Source of the DNA: Paraglaciecola mesophila KMM 241
GTDB taxonomy: Bacteria > Pseudomonadota > Gammaproteobacteria > Enterobacterales > Alteromonadaceae
NCBI RefSeq assembly: GCF_000315015.1
Contig: NZ_BAEP01000023.1
Span: 1 to 64,000, forward strand
Length of the DNA: 64,000 nt
Direction of reading: 5' to 3'
The translations under genes were made by a program, and so were the position numbers. Below the pieces are notes generated by a model. The model searched no databases, was not told the origin of the DNA, and was given only the letters and a program-made list of their open reading frames with translations. Positions 9,013-19,085 of the stretch are shown in pieces. Position 1 is the stretch's first letter, and the number at the start of each line of letters is the position of its first letter.

Positions 9013-10425
9013 ATGAAACGTATTTTATCAATCGGGCTGTTACTGCTGGGCGCTTTAAGTGCGACTGCATTGCCTGCCAGTGCTCTACAGCATCCTACCA
9101 AAGATCTGCAAAAAAACTGGGGAACTGATGTGATGAATGTAACACAAGCGCAGTTACACCCTGATCATTGGCTGCAGAATCTAAAAAATCCTGAACAGCA
9201 AGTCATGACCCAAGAACAGATTAATGCACATAACCAAGGGTTAATTGTGCATAATCGTTTTGTTAGTGATCCCCTAAGTATCCCAGATTCACTTACTGAC
9301 AAACAACTCACAGCGAAAATTCACAGCATCAGTAAAGTGCCTAAAAGTGCGCGCTATTTTGTTGATGGACGCCAGTTGAGCCCCCAAGTCTATAAGGTTT
9401 ATCAAGACAATATGGCTTTTGCTCCAGCACCGAATGAGCACAAAGTAGAATTTGGCTTAATGGTAAAGCGCGCAGCACTACGTACCTTCCCAACCGATGA
9501 GAGAGTGCTGAACTCAGGGATGGATGCGGACCTTGACCGTTTTCAAGAAAGCGCTCTGTTTCCAGGGGACGCAGTTGCGATCCTAACCTACAGCAAAGAT
9601 AAGCAGTGGGCGTTGGTGCAAGGGTTTAACTACTTGGCTTGGACACGAGTCGAAAATTTTGCTCTTGGCAGTAAACAGCAAGTTGCTGAATTTAAAGACG
9701 AAAGTGATTTCGTTGTGATTACCGGCGCCAAGGTATTCACTCAATACGTGCCTGACATGCCGGCAGTGTCTGAGCAACAACTAGACATGAGTGTACGCCT
9801 GCCCTTAGTTAGCGAAAACGACGTGCCAACCGCGTTATACGGCCAAAACCCTTATGCCAATTACGTGGTTTGGTTGCCCACTCGCACACCACAAGGGAAG
9901 TTGAGCCTACAAAAAGCCCTTATCGGGCGAAGCCAAGACGTGCATTTAGGGTACATGACATACACCAAAGCGAACGTTATTCGCCAAGCCTTCAAATTTT
10001 TAGGTGAACGTTATGGTTGGGGGCATGACTATAACGGTCGTGACTGTACAGGGTTTGTGGGGGAAATTTACCGCTCGTTCGGCATTTTAATGCCACGCAA
10101 CTCTGGCGATCAGGGTGGAACCGACTTCGGTATTGATAGCCGGTTCTCCAAGCAATCCCCCATGGCAGATAAACTGGCGGCCATTGAAAGCTTAGAAGTA
10201 GGTGACTTACTTTATATTCCGGGCCATGTGATGCTCTATTTAGGTGATGAAAAGGGCCAGCCGTTTGTGATCCACGACGTAAAAGGCTTGGCGTATTTTG
10301 ATGAGAATAAAAAGCTCTATAAAGGCACCTTAAACGGTGTGTCCGTCACGCCTTTGTTACCCCTTCGATTGTCTGAGAAAAACAGCTATGTGGATCGTCT
10401 CTACAATATTAAGCGTATACGGTAA
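9013..10425 (+). CDS. Exported SH3-NlpC/P60 murein peptide endopeptidase
   Basis: A signal peptide (about residues 1-25, ending ASALQ) is followed by an N-terminal region, two SH3-like segments (about 150-310) and a C-terminal NlpC/P60 domain. Catalytic residues are Cys345 in RDCTGF, His405 in GHVMLYLG and probably His421 in VIHDV. The layout matches family enzymes that cut free stem peptides between D-Glu (iGlu) and diaminopimelate once the peptide has a free N-terminal L-Ala, i.e. after an amidase has acted. GGAGA lies before the ATG. It sits between DUF819 and the symporter gene. Family firm; bond specificity inferred. Confidence 0.9.
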   Translation: MKRILSIGLLLLGALSATALPASALQHPTKDLQKNWGTDVMNVTQAQLHPDHWLQNLKNPEQQVMTQEQINAHNQGLIVHNRFVSDPLSIPDSLTDKQLTAKIHSISKVPKSARYFVDGRQLSPQVYKVYQDNMAFAPAPNEHKVEFGLMVKRAALRTFPTDERVLNSGMDADLDRFQESALFPGDAVAILTYSKDKQWALVQGFNYLAWTRVENFALGSKQQVAEFKDESDFVVITGAKVFTQYVPDMPAVSEQQLDMSVRLPLVSENDVPTALYGQNPYANYVVWLPTRTPQGKLSLQKALIGRSQDVHLGYMTYTKANVIRQAFKFLGERYGWGHDYNGRDCTGFVGEIYRSFGILMPRNSGDQGGTDFGIDSRFSKQSPMADKLAAIESLEVGDLLYIPGHVMLYLGDEKGQPFVIHDVKGLAYFDENKKLYKGTLNGVSVTPLLPLRLSEKNSYVDRLYNIKRIR

Positions 10426-10431
10426 GCATTA

Positions 10432-12012
10432 ATGAGCGCACAGTATTCTGGTTTAGATTGGTTGGTTTTTGTTGCTTATGGCTTGTTGCTACTGGGCTCA
10501 GGTTGGTTTTTTAATCGCCGCTCAGCGAACAGCCAAGATTATTTTCGTGGTGGTAACACTATGCCAGTATGGGCGGTGGCCATATCTGTGCTCGCCACCT
10601 CGCAATCTGCAGCCACATTTTTAGGCGGCCCTGATCAGGGTTACCGCGGTGATTTGTCTTATTTAGCCACTAACTTAGGCGCGTTTGTGGCGGCGTTCTT
10701 TGTTGCCACTTTTCTTATTCCTAAGTTTTATAAATTTAATGTGTACACAGTATACGAATTGCTCGAAGTTCGCTTTGGCCCTAAAGCGAAGAAACAAGCA
10801 GGTTTGATGTATTTATGTGGCCGTATATTCGCTAGTGGCGCACGTTTGTACATGGCAGCGATTGCCGTTTCGATGATTTTATTTGCGGACATTGAAGCAT
10901 CACATGTAGTGGCTGCTACCTGTATTTTGACCGTTGCAGGTCTGATGTACACAGTGTATGGCGGTATCAAGACAGTGATATACAGTGATGTAATTCAGTG
11001 CTGTGTATATGTAGGGGCAGCGGTAGCGGTTATCTATTGTTTGCTGGTGGCGATCCCCAGTGATTTATCCAGTGTAATGGCGGTGCTTGCCGAACCCGGA
11101 GCTGGACAAGCATCGAAGCTGGCGTTGTTCAAATTTGATTGGGATTTCAGCCCCTCGGGCGTGTTTAACATCTGGTCAGTGTTTACTGGCTTTGTGTTGT
11201 TAAATATCGCCGCATTTGGACTTGACCAAGACATGACCCAGCGCGTGCTAACGTGTAAAAATGCCAAAGACGGCAGTAAAGCCATGTTGTATTCCATTGT
11301 CATGGTAATTCCCATCATGCTGCTTTTCATTGTTATTGGCTTGCTTTTATATGTTTATTATCAGCGCCCAGATTTGATGCACAGCGGCGCTGCAGGCGAG
11401 GTTTTACCGACCTTTGAAGGTGAGCCAGTCACTATCTTCATGTATTACGTGTTAAACCATATACCCGCTGGTGTGAAAGCGTTGGTAACGGTTGGCATCA
11501 TTGCTGCAGCGCTATCGACACTTAATTCAGGGTTGAATTCTATGGCGTCAGTGTTGGTTCAAGATATTTACGCACCTTGGCAAGAGAAGAAGGGTAATCG
11601 CCATAGTGACATGCATTTTGTCAGCGCTGGGCGCGTGGCTATGGGGTTGGTGGCTGCAGCATTAGGCGCTATGGCCTGCTTGTGCTTTTACTGGCAGCAA
11701 TATACCGACACGCCACTTTTACAATTTGCTTTGGGTGTCATGGTGTTCTCTTACAGTGGCTTATTAGGTGTTTATTTCACCGCCATCTTCACCAAGCGCG
11801 GTAGCCCTCAAAGCGTGTTAGCGGCGCTCATTTGCGGCTTTATGACGACGCTCTTATTTCAGCCTTATATTATGACGCTGTATTTACCACAAGATTGGAT
11901 AGTACACATAGGATTTACTTGGCAACTTTGTATCGCGACGTTGGTCGCAAGCCTAGTGTGTTTATCAGGCAAAGGCAGCAGCGAATTGCAATTTCAGGGA
12001 CAGGAAGCATGA
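10432..12012 (+). CDS. Sodium:solute symporter, candidate MurNAc transporter (MurT-like)
   Basis: This 526-residue SSS-family symporter has about 13-14 membrane segments and the N-terminal YFRGGNTMPVWAVAISVLATSQSAATFLG pattern of the sugar-type branch. The last bases overlap the start of the kinase gene (ATGA), and murQ follows the kinase. Transporter-BadF kinase-MurQ is the order I recall for the murTKQ genes of Tannerella forsythia, where MurT imports MurNAc. No PTS MurP gene is present here, so this is the best candidate inner-membrane route for MurNAc. Family firm; substrate inferred from neighbours. Confidence 0.85.
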   Translation: MSAQYSGLDWLVFVAYGLLLLGSGWFFNRRSANSQDYFRGGNTMPVWAVAISVLATSQSAATFLGGPDQGYRGDLSYLATNLGAFVAAFFVATFLIPKFYKFNVYTVYELLEVRFGPKAKKQAGLMYLCGRIFASGARLYMAAIAVSMILFADIEASHVVAATCILTVAGLMYTVYGGIKTVIYSDVIQCCVYVGAAVAVIYCLLVAIPSDLSSVMAVLAEPGAGQASKLALFKFDWDFSPSGVFNIWSVFTGFVLLNIAAFGLDQDMTQRVLTCKNAKDGSKAMLYSIVMVIPIMLLFIVIGLLLYVYYQRPDLMHSGAAGEVLPTFEGEPVTIFMYYVLNHIPAGVKALVTVGIIAAALSTLNSGLNSMASVLVQDIYAPWQEKKGNRHSDMHFVSAGRVAMGLVAAALGAMACLCFYWQQYTDTPLLQFALGVMVFSYSGLLGVYFTAIFTKRGSPQSVLAALICGFMTTLLFQPYIMTLYLPQDWIVHIGFTWQLCIATLVASLVCLSGKGSSELQFQGQEA

Positions 12013-12896
12013 ACCATACTATTCAATTCATTCTTGGCTTAGACGGCGGGGGTACGAAAACTGTTGCCCGGCTTGTTGACTTACAAACCTCAATGCAGTG
12101 GCAAGTAAATGCTGGGGCAACGTCCCTTAGTAATGATTACTCCTTGGCGTTAGCCAATATCACAGATGCCTGCGGTCAGCTTTTTGAGCAAGCGGGTTGC
12201 TGCGCTGAGCAGGTATCGGCTGTGTTCGGTGTCGCAGGAGCCGGTGATAAATCATTGGTGGCTAGATTAGAGCGCGATTTAGTCTTCAAATTTGCTAAAT
12301 TAAATGTGGTGTCTGACGCCAAGTCCTCCTTGTACGGCGCTAATGCTGGCCATCCAGTGGCTGTCGTAGCTCTCGGAACCGGTTCGGTTGGAATGCGCAT
12401 GGATCATAACCGCAACGAAAAGATGATAGGCGGCTGGGGCTTTTGTATCGGTGATGAAGGTGGCGGTGCAAAACTGGGTTACTTAGCGGTTCAAAAGTTG
12501 CTGTTGGAAATGGACTTAAATGGGGTAGCAAAAAGTACGTTAAGTTTGTTTGTGGCCAGCCAAATTGGTTACAGTCGCCATTCAATTTTGCAATGGTTAG
12601 CGATGGCGAAACCAGCCGACTTCGCAGCGCTTGCCCCGCATATTTTCACCCTCAAAGAAGAATGTGTGGTGGCGTTAGAAGTACTCACTGCTCATGCCAC
12701 TATGATCGAAAAATTAATCAAACGTACCTGCGGTTCAAGTGATTTGCCCTTGGTGCTCATGGGTGGTCTTGCTGAACCAAGCCAAGGACTGCTAAGTGCG
12801 ACTTATCGCAATTTAATCGTGCCAAGTAAGGGAAACTCTCTTGATGGCGCTTGTTTGTTGGCAAAGCAATTGTGCTCGCCTGCATCCATTAACTAA
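12009..12896 (+). CDS. BadF/NagK-type sugar kinase, candidate MurNAc/GlcNAc kinase (MurK-like)
   Basis: The N-terminus shows the ASKHA phosphate loop [10 protein letters not shown]; further blocks are ALGTGSVGM and [16 protein letters not shown]. Length is about 295 residues. A longer in-frame extension upstream exists, but ATG 12009 has AGGA before it and overlaps the symporter stop by four bases, so it is the real start. Placed directly before murQ, it most likely phosphorylates MurNAc (and perhaps GlcNAc) at O-6, like clostridial MurK. No other kinase for these sugars is visible in the locus, so it may serve both. Confidence 0.87.
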   Translation: MNHTIQFILGLDGGGTKTVARLVDLQTSMQWQVNAGATSLSNDYSLALANITDACGQLFEQAGCCAEQVSAVFGVAGAGDKSLVARLERDLVFKFAKLNVVSDAKSSLYGANAGHPVAVVALGTGSVGMRMDHNRNEKMIGGWGFCIGDEGGGAKLGYLAVQKLLLEMDLNGVAKSTLSLFVASQIGYSRHSILQWLAMAKPADFAALAPHIFTLKEECVVALEVLTAHATMIEKLIKRTCGSSDLPLVLMGGLAEPSQGLLSATYRNLIVPSKGNSLDGACLLAKQLCSPASIN

Positions 12897-12913
12897 CCGA
12901 ACGTAATCAATTT

Positions 12914-13837
12914 ATGACTCAAATAAATTTGCTCAGTGAATTAAATAGCATCGCTTCTGAAGGGCGTAATTTAGATACGCTCGACATAGACACCTTGCCC
13001 ACTCTAGCGATTTTGGAAAAGATTAATCAAGAAGATCATAAAGTTGCTGCTGCGGTGAGCACAGCAATGGCTGATATTACCCTTGGAGTTGAAGCTATCG
13101 TATCAAGCTTTAACCAAGGTGGCCGTTTGGTTTATATGGGGGCTGGTACGAGCGGGCGCTTAGGTATACTCGATGCGGTAGAGTGTATGCCAACCTTTAG
13201 CGTGCCAGAGGGTATGGTTATTGGCTTGATCGCGGGTGGCGAAAAAGCGGTTATACACGCCGTTGAAGGGGCAGAAGATAACCGTGAAATGGCTGTGAAT
13301 GATTTAAAAGCAATTAATTTTAATGCTAACGATGTATTAGTGGGTATTGCTGCCAGTGGCCGAACGCCTTATGTGGCGGCAGGTTTAGAGTACGCCAAAC
13401 AGTGTAAAGCAAAAACCATTGCGGTAAATTGCAGCCCTAACTCCGTCATCGGACAGATAGCTGATATTGATATTTGTGCCCAAGTGGGCCCTGAAGTACT
13501 CACCGGCTCTACACGCTTGAAATCAGGCACCGCCCAGAAACTCATACTTAATATGCTTAGTACGGCCAGCATGATCCGTATCGGTAAAACCTATCAAAAC
13601 CTAATGGTGGACCTTAACGCCAGTAATCAAAAGTTGTATGCACGTGCGGTGCGTATTGTGATGCAAGCCACAGACTGCGAAGAGCAAACCGCATATGAAG
13701 CCCTTGGTCATGCGAATAAAGAAGTCAAAGTGGCGATTTTAATGATACTCACAGGCGTTGATGTGCAGCAGGCCCGAGAAAAGCTCGCTCAGAAACAGGG
13801 CTTTCTGCGCCATGCCATGTCACAAGGTGAGTCATGA
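12914..13837 (+). CDS. murQ: N-acetylmuramic acid 6-phosphate etherase
   Basis: MurQ removes D-lactate from MurNAc-6-P to give GlcNAc-6-P. The SIS-fold signature [20 protein letters not shown] (about 76-95) includes catalytic Glu90, and the second conserved acidic stretch EGAEDN lies at about 118-123. Length (307) is normal. The gene ends in an ATGA overlap with the DUF1343 gene. It connects MurNAc uptake to NagA. Confidence 0.97.
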   Translation: MTQINLLSELNSIASEGRNLDTLDIDTLPTLAILEKINQEDHKVAAAVSTAMADITLGVEAIVSSFNQGGRLVYMGAGTSGRLGILDAVECMPTFSVPEGMVIGLIAGGEKAVIHAVEGAEDNREMAVNDLKAINFNANDVLVGIAASGRTPYVAAGLEYAKQCKAKTIAVNCSPNSVIGQIADIDICAQVGPEVLTGSTRLKSGTAQKLILNMLSTASMIRIGKTYQNLMVDLNASNQKLYARAVRIVMQATDCEEQTAYEALGHANKEVKVAILMILTGVDVQQAREKLAQKQGFLRHAMSQGES

Positions 13838-15009
13838 AGCTCATCTACTTAGCGCTATTTACTTTATTACTGAGTGCATGTGGTACTTTTTCTCAGGTAG
13901 AGAAGGGTAATACTCAGGCCATCAAAGTTGCTGCCCAGCGCTCAGAAGCATACCTGCCCCAATTAAAAGGTAAACGTGTAGGCTTAGTGGTAAATCAAAC
14001 CTCGATGGTGGGCAACAGGCACTTAGCGGATTATCTGTTAGATAAGTCTGTCAACGTCGCGCGTATCTTTGCGCCTGAACACGGTTTTCGTGGTGACCAT
14101 GATGCAGGAGCGCACGTCAACAGCGAAATAGATGCAAAAACTGGTATTCCTATCACTTCTATTTACGGCAAATTTAAAAAGCCGCCAGTGGAAATGTTGC
14201 AACAACTTGATGTGGTGATATTTGATATTCAAGACGTCGGGGTGCGTTTTTATACTTACATCAGTTCGATGCACTACATGATGGAAGCCGCAGCAGAGGC
14301 AGGTATTCAGTTTATGGTACTGGATCGCCCCAATCCTAACGGTCGTTTCGTTGATGGGCCAATACTCGAACCTGCATATCGTTCATTTGTAGGTATGCAT
14401 CCCATTCCTGTTTTGCACGGTATGACGGTGGCTGAACTCGCTCGTATGATTAAAGGCGAAGGCTGGATAAACCAAGCGCAATCGCTTGATTTGGTCACCA
14501 TTCCAGTGGCTAATTACTCCCGTACTATGCACTACTCGCTACCTGTTGCCCCTAGCCCTAATTTACCTAATGACCAAGCGATTGGTTTATACCCAAGTCT
14601 GTGTTTTTTTGAGGCTACGCCTATTAGTGTCGGCCGCGGTACCGACTTTCCATTTCAGGTGTTAGGGTTTGATGATATTGCATTAGGCGAATTTGCATTC
14701 AATCCAGAGTCACGCCCCGGCAGTGCGCTGCACCCCAAGCTAGAAGGGAAGGCACTTCAAGGCACTGATTTGCGCGAAAGCCCTGAGCGAGGCCTTAATT
14801 TAGACTGGCTGGTAGAGGCGCAGCAGCAATTTTCTAACCGTGATATGCGCTTATTTGACCGAGCGGATTTTATGGATAAGTTAGCCGGCACGGATTCACT
14901 GCGTAACGCCATAGAAGCAGGTCAAAGCTCTGCTGAAATCAAACAAAGCTGGCAAGCAGGATTAGTCAAGTTCATCGCTCAGCGCCAGCCCTACCTACTT
15001 TACCCTTAA
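13834..15009 (+). CDS. namZ: NamZ-type exo-beta-N-acetylmuramidase lipoprotein (DUF1343, GH171)
   Basis: The N-terminal LLLSACG is a lipobox, so the protein should be a lipoprotein. The rest is a complete DUF1343 protein: [42 protein letters not shown] and LDRPNPNGR are the family blocks. B. subtilis NamZ (YbbC), the type member, removes MurNAc from the non-reducing end of muropeptide chains. The start codon overlaps the murQ stop. In this locus it would feed MurNAc to the symporter-kinase-MurQ line, alternating with the NagZ-like enzyme. Confidence 0.9.
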   Translation: MKLIYLALFTLLLSACGTFSQVEKGNTQAIKVAAQRSEAYLPQLKGKRVGLVVNQTSMVGNRHLADYLLDKSVNVARIFAPEHGFRGDHDAGAHVNSEIDAKTGIPITSIYGKFKKPPVEMLQQLDVVIFDIQDVGVRFYTYISSMHYMMEAAAEAGIQFMVLDRPNPNGRFVDGPILEPAYRSFVGMHPIPVLHGMTVAELARMIKGEGWINQAQSLDLVTIPVANYSRTMHYSLPVAPSPNLPNDQAIGLYPSLCFFEATPISVGRGTDFPFQVLGFDDIALGEFAFNPESRPGSALHPKLEGKALQGTDLRESPERGLNLDWLVEAQQQFSNRDMRLFDRADFMDKLAGTDSLRNAIEAGQSSAEIKQSWQAGLVKFIAQRQPYLLYP

Positions 15010-15178
15010 TATATTATTGATTCAGTTATCAAGTAAGTAACTGTGCTTCGCGTCTGTGCGACTCAAGAGCAAACTTAGGTAAAGACATCAGACATATCTA
15101 AATCTCTGTGGTTAAATACAGCGTTTTTCACTTAAAACACGATATAACGTTCACACATGACACATGACAGAGGGCAGT

Positions 15179-15697
15179 ATGGCATCAGCAAAGTTTCACA
15201 ATACCTTTAGGCAGTATCATAGATGGATGGGGTTTTTCCTTGCGGGTATCATGACGGTGTATGCAGTCAGTGGAATATTGCTAATATTTCGTAGTACGGA
15301 TTTTATGAAATACGAATACACCACAGTGCATGAACTTGACACCCAACTGAGCACAAAAGCGCTAGAAGAGGCCCTTCATCTGAAAGGTTTTAAAGTTCAG
15401 GCTGAAGATGAACAAGAAATTCGTTTTAACTATGGCGCTTATCAAAAAAACACGGGTGAGGCGGTTGTCACTAAAAAGGATTACCCCAAGGTATTAGCCA
15501 AATTAGTCAGTTTGCATAAAGCCACCACTAACAGCCCTTTGTTCATCTTAAATATTACTTTTGGTGTGGTGCTGCTGTTTTTTGTCGTCTCTGCGTTTTT
15601 GATGTTTATGCCAAAAGCAAAGTTGTTTAAAAACGGAATGAAAATAGCTGCGGGGGGATTTGTGTTTGCTTTGCTAGTGGTGATATTTGGTTCATAA
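15179..15697 (+). CDS. PepSY-type membrane protein
   Basis: The protein of about 172 residues has three membrane segments (about 18-38, 117-142, 152-171) and a periplasmic stretch between the first two, like the short PepSY-associated TM proteins often found beside TonB receptors. ATG 15179 (MASAKFHN) has GAGGG 5 bases upstream and is preferred over ATG 15164. It is the last gene before a strong terminator. Some relatives assist iron or siderophore uptake; here it may assist the adjacent receptor, but its role is unclear. Confidence 0.75.
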   Translation: MASAKFHNTFRQYHRWMGFFLAGIMTVYAVSGILLIFRSTDFMKYEYTTVHELDTQLSTKALEEALHLKGFKVQAEDEQEIRFNYGAYQKNTGEAVVTKKDYPKVLAKLVSLHKATTNSPLFILNITFGVVLLFFVVSAFLMFMPKAKLFKNGMKIAAGGFVFALLVVIFGS

Positions 15698-15718
15698 CTA
15701 TTTGAATTAAAATTCATA

Positions 15719-15744
15719 AAAAAGGCCTCAATTGAGGCCTTTTT
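15719..15744. terminator. Bidirectional terminator between convergent genes
   Basis: AAAAAGGCCTCA and TGAGGCCTTTTT form a perfect 12-bp stem, with A-run and T-run on the two sides. It can end the rightward muropeptide operon and the leftward TonB receptor transcript. Confidence 0.9.
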
Positions 15745-15780
15745 GTTAGGTGACTTTCGCGTTACTCAATACTGTTTATT

Positions 15781-15815
15781 CCGAGTACCGAGTACCGAGT
15801 ACCGAGTACCGAGTG
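15781..15815. repeat. Heptanucleotide tandem repeat (CCGAGTA)x5
   Basis: Five head-to-tail copies of CCGAGTA lie here; the last copy ends in G instead of A. The array sits in the convergent intergenic region downstream of the TonB receptor, outside any credible gene. It should be prone to slipped-strand length change. Confidence 0.9.
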
Positions 15816-15881
15816 CTGCTTTTAGGCTACTAACACCGCCCTTGATAAAAGCAACTGCAACGAAAGTAGTCAATATAGATG

Positions 15882-18725
15882 TTACATCGCGTATGACAGT
15901 GTTATGTAACCAAAGCGACCGATGTTTTCATATGCACCAGTCTTCTCGCCTGTGCCAGTCGTTCCAAATGGAAGGTCACGGTTGAATACGTTGTCTACGC
16001 CAACAGTCAGTGATAAACCATTTTCAAATGCGTAGCCTACAGTGACGTCTGAAATCGCGTACGAGCCATATTCCATCAAAGAGCTACGGTTAGGGTTAAC
16101 GGCCAGCTCTTGGTTGTCATAGATGCTGACACGCTCTAGATAACGGGTTTTGATGCCCGCTTGCCACGCATCAACCATGTAGCTCACGCTTAACATACCT
16201 TGCCACTCTGATTCACCTGCAGTACCAGCATATTCTACATAGTCAGATGTATCTTCTTGGAACGGATACTCTTTACGCTCAATTAGGTAAGTACCAATTA
16301 GGTTAGTTTTGAATGAACCGCCAAGTGCATCAAAATCATAGCCAAGTTCGAAATCCACACCAGATGCATCTTGACCTGAAAGGTTAAGAGAAAAGCTTCT
16401 AATTTGTGAAATTTCACCGCTTGCATCGCGGGTAATCAGCGAGCAGTAATCATTGCTAACGCCGCTCGTGTTATCAACACAACGATCAAGTATGGTTTGC
16501 GATCCAACTGAAGAAATGGCGTCAGTTAATTCAATTTTCCAGTAATCAACAGTAGCAACAAAGCCTTCAAGGTAAGACGGCTGATAAACCACGCCCACTG
16601 TAGTACTTTTCGATTCTTCAGCGCGAAGGTTAATGTTACCGCCTTGCTCGCCTTCGATGGTGGCCTGGTCGTAATCTGAATCAAAGTCAGCAGGTACACC
16701 GAGAGCAGCACAGTTTGATGTGCGCGTTGATGCGTCAGCCAGTTGACCTAACTCAGACGTTTTACAAGGATCGTCGATGCTGAAAAATGTTTGACTGGCT
16801 TCACCGAACAATTCACTGATGTTAGGTGCACGTAGGGCTGACGAGTGGGTAGCTCGAATACGTAGGTCGTCATACACTTGCCAGTCTAGGCCTAACTTCC
16901 AGCTTTTAGCATTGCCGATAGTGCTGTAGTCAGCAATACGCAGTGCGGTTTCAAAGTTTAGATCTTGAATACCTGGTAAGTCGGTGAGCAAAGGCACTGA
17001 AAACTCTACGTAGGCTTCCTTAACATCGAAGTCGCCCTTGTCTTCGCCTAATACGTTGAAGAAAGTTCCTTCAGCGTTGTCTGGCTCTTCAATTTCACTT
17101 TCTTCTTTGCGGTATTCAATACCCGCGGCAAAACCCACATAACCTGCTGGTAATTCATAAATACCAGAGTTGTTTACTGAGCCGCCGACAACCGTTTGCG
17201 TGATGGTGCTGTTGCCAACAGAGGTGGTGTTAACGTAGTTACGTGCAGCTTCGCTTGGCGCGCCGTCACCTAGTAGGTTTAATGGTGCACAGCCTGCTGC
17301 TTGAGCTGCCATATCACGACAGACAATTGAGCCGTCGTCAGCTTCAACCGCATCTACTGCATTGTAGAAGTTAGCCAATACAAGGTTGTTCTTGTTGGCA
17401 CGCTCAAGCTTGGTTTCACCACGCGTGATATAGGTTTCAAACCCCCAATCATCGTTGATGTAACCTTCAAAACCAGCAACAAACGCGGTGGTTTCACGCT
17501 CGTCATCTTCTGTACGGCGGCCAACATCAGTCAACATACGGTCGATAGTAATTTTAGTGAGATTATTTGCACCCATTAAGGCAAGCAAGTCTTCCCCTGC
17601 ATACGGGTTATCGTTTTGTATGGTTATTGCATCTGCTTCGCTTTCAAAGAAGAAAAACGCGGGCTGACCAATATTAGTTGAGCGAGTACGAGCGTACTTA
17701 CCTTCAACATAACCACGGATATTATCCGTTAAGTCGTAACTTAACTTAAGGTTGTAGTTGGTGCGGTCGAACTCTGGCTGAAGCTCGCTGAATTGATTCA
17801 AATTAATAAAATCACAGTTTTCACACGCTATGCCGTCTACGTTATCACCTAGGTATACGTCGCGTACTGAACCGTTAGGGTTAAATGAATAGTAATCATC
17901 GCCAATAGCAAAGGTACCAGCGTTGCTCAAAGCATAGATGCCCGCATTAGGTGTGTAGATATCGTCAGGGACATCTAAAGAATCTCTATTGTCATCATTT
18001 TGCGCATTGTTAGCTAGATTGCGGAACGAAGTCGATGTCCAAGGGTTATCTAGGGCGTTCAAGCTTTCCTGGCTGCTGTGCTCAACTGAGAAGGCGATAT
18101 TACCGCGATCATCATTGAAGTTAGTGCCGTAAGAGAATGAATACTTGTCGTTGCTGTAGTCGTGGTTGTCCGCATAGCCTTTAGTTGCACTAACTTGTAA
18201 CCCTTCAATCTTGTCTTTAAGAATAAAGTTAACCACACCCGTTACCGCATCTGCGCCGTAAACCGCTGAAGCACCGCCTGTGATAATTTCAACGCGCTCA
18301 ATCCAGCTGGTAGGAATGGTGTTGGTATCAACCGAAGCGGTACCTGCACTGCTCGCTACGTGGCGCTTGCCGTTGACTAATACTAGGGTGCGCTCAGTGC
18401 CCATCCCACGCAAATCAAGAAGGCTTAAACCGGCGGTGCCAATGAACTGTCCAGAGTTCGAAAGAGAGTAAGTACTCGCTAATGCAGGAAGCTCATTTAG
18501 TGCTTCACCGATATTCATGGCACCAGTATTTAGCAAACTCTCACCGCTAAGTACTGTCACAGGTGAAGGTGCGATAGCGCCTTCACGAAGTATACGAGAG
18601 CCTGTAATTTGGATTTTTTCTACTGTGTCCGCTGCATCGGCGCTTTGTTGAGCCAAAGCACTGTTTGTCATAGCTAATGAGCCGCCTAAAAGCGCTAGCT
18701 TTACGGCTTGAGTAATTTTATGCAT
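15882..18725 (-). CDS. TonB-dependent outer-membrane receptor 1 of the muropeptide locus
   Basis: A signal peptide ends near SALAQQ (start ATG 18725, CAGGGA upstream; an in-frame extension to 18827 lacks a signal layout). A plug domain follows with VEKIQITGSRILREG, ALNELPAL, LRGMGTERTLVLVNGKRH and ASAVYGADAVTGVVNFI; the rest is a beta-barrel ending in an aromatic strand (GYITLSYAM). It is a typical Alteromonadales receptor of 947 residues. Its position, between the namZ operon and the rpiR/murR gene, suggests import of peptidoglycan fragments or amino-sugar oligomers. Family firm; substrate inferred. Confidence 0.92.
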   Translation of the reverse strand: MHKITQAVKLALLGGSLAMTNSALAQQSADAADTVEKIQITGSRILREGAIAPSPVTVLSGESLLNTGAMNIGEALNELPALASTYSLSNSGQFIGTAGLSLLDLRGMGTERTLVLVNGKRHVASSAGTASVDTNTIPTSWIERVEIITGGASAVYGADAVTGVVNFILKDKIEGLQVSATKGYADNHDYSNDKYSFSYGTNFNDDRGNIAFSVEHSSQESLNALDNPWTSTSFRNLANNAQNDDNRDSLDVPDDIYTPNAGIYALSNAGTFAIGDDYYSFNPNGSVRDVYLGDNVDGIACENCDFINLNQFSELQPEFDRTNYNLKLSYDLTDNIRGYVEGKYARTRSTNIGQPAFFFFESEADAITIQNDNPYAGEDLLALMGANNLTKITIDRMLTDVGRRTEDDERETTAFVAGFEGYINDDWGFETYITRGETKLERANKNNLVLANFYNAVDAVEADDGSIVCRDMAAQAAGCAPLNLLGDGAPSEAARNYVNTTSVGNSTITQTVVGGSVNNSGIYELPAGYVGFAAGIEYRKEESEIEEPDNAEGTFFNVLGEDKGDFDVKEAYVEFSVPLLTDLPGIQDLNFETALRIADYSTIGNAKSWKLGLDWQVYDDLRIRATHSSALRAPNISELFGEASQTFFSIDDPCKTSELGQLADASTRTSNCAALGVPADFDSDYDQATIEGEQGGNINLRAEESKSTTVGVVYQPSYLEGFVATVDYWKIELTDAISSVGSQTILDRCVDNTSGVSNDYCSLITRDASGEISQIRSFSLNLSGQDASGVDFELGYDFDALGGSFKTNLIGTYLIERKEYPFQEDTSDYVEYAGTAGESEWQGMLSVSYMVDAWQAGIKTRYLERVSIYDNQELAVNPNRSSLMEYGSYAISDVTVGYAFENGLSLTVGVDNVFNRDLPFGTTGTGEKTGAYENIGRFGYITLSYAM

Positions 18726-19085
18726 ATGTGTCCCTGAGAAGGTAATTATAGGAAAGATAAGGAATCTATCTGCTATAAGTGCAGATTGTGGTGGATTGTA
18801 TGGGGCATTAGCTGTTATTTCAAACAAATATGTCGTAAATGTTTTGTTAAGTGGTGTTAATAACTATTTGCATTGATTTTTATTTAAACGTTTTAAGGCT
18901 GGTAATTGAGCGAAGAGGCTGAAAATTGAGCGCTACCAATTCGTACAAAAATCCAGTGGTACTAAAGATTTCTAATACCATCAGGGAGTTAAGCCGAGAA
19001 ATTTTGTAATAGAAAAAAAATCAGCGCTAAAACGGCCGTCATTACGGCTATTTAACGCCAAAAAAGGGTGTATTACTGTGGGATG
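18726..19085. other. Promoter region of TonB receptor 1
   Basis: This 360-base gap separates two leftward genes. It should hold the receptor promoter. I see no good copy of the AT-rich palindrome here, no convincing hairpin terminator for rpiR, and no small gene. Confidence 0.4.

Noticed and set aside
15781-15815. Possible CRISPR array
   Set aside because: Units are 7 bases with no spacers and no cas genes nearby.
15743-15985. Open frame reading through the CCGAGTA repeat
   Set aside because: Its product is only a translation of the tandem repeat plus antisense of the receptor end.
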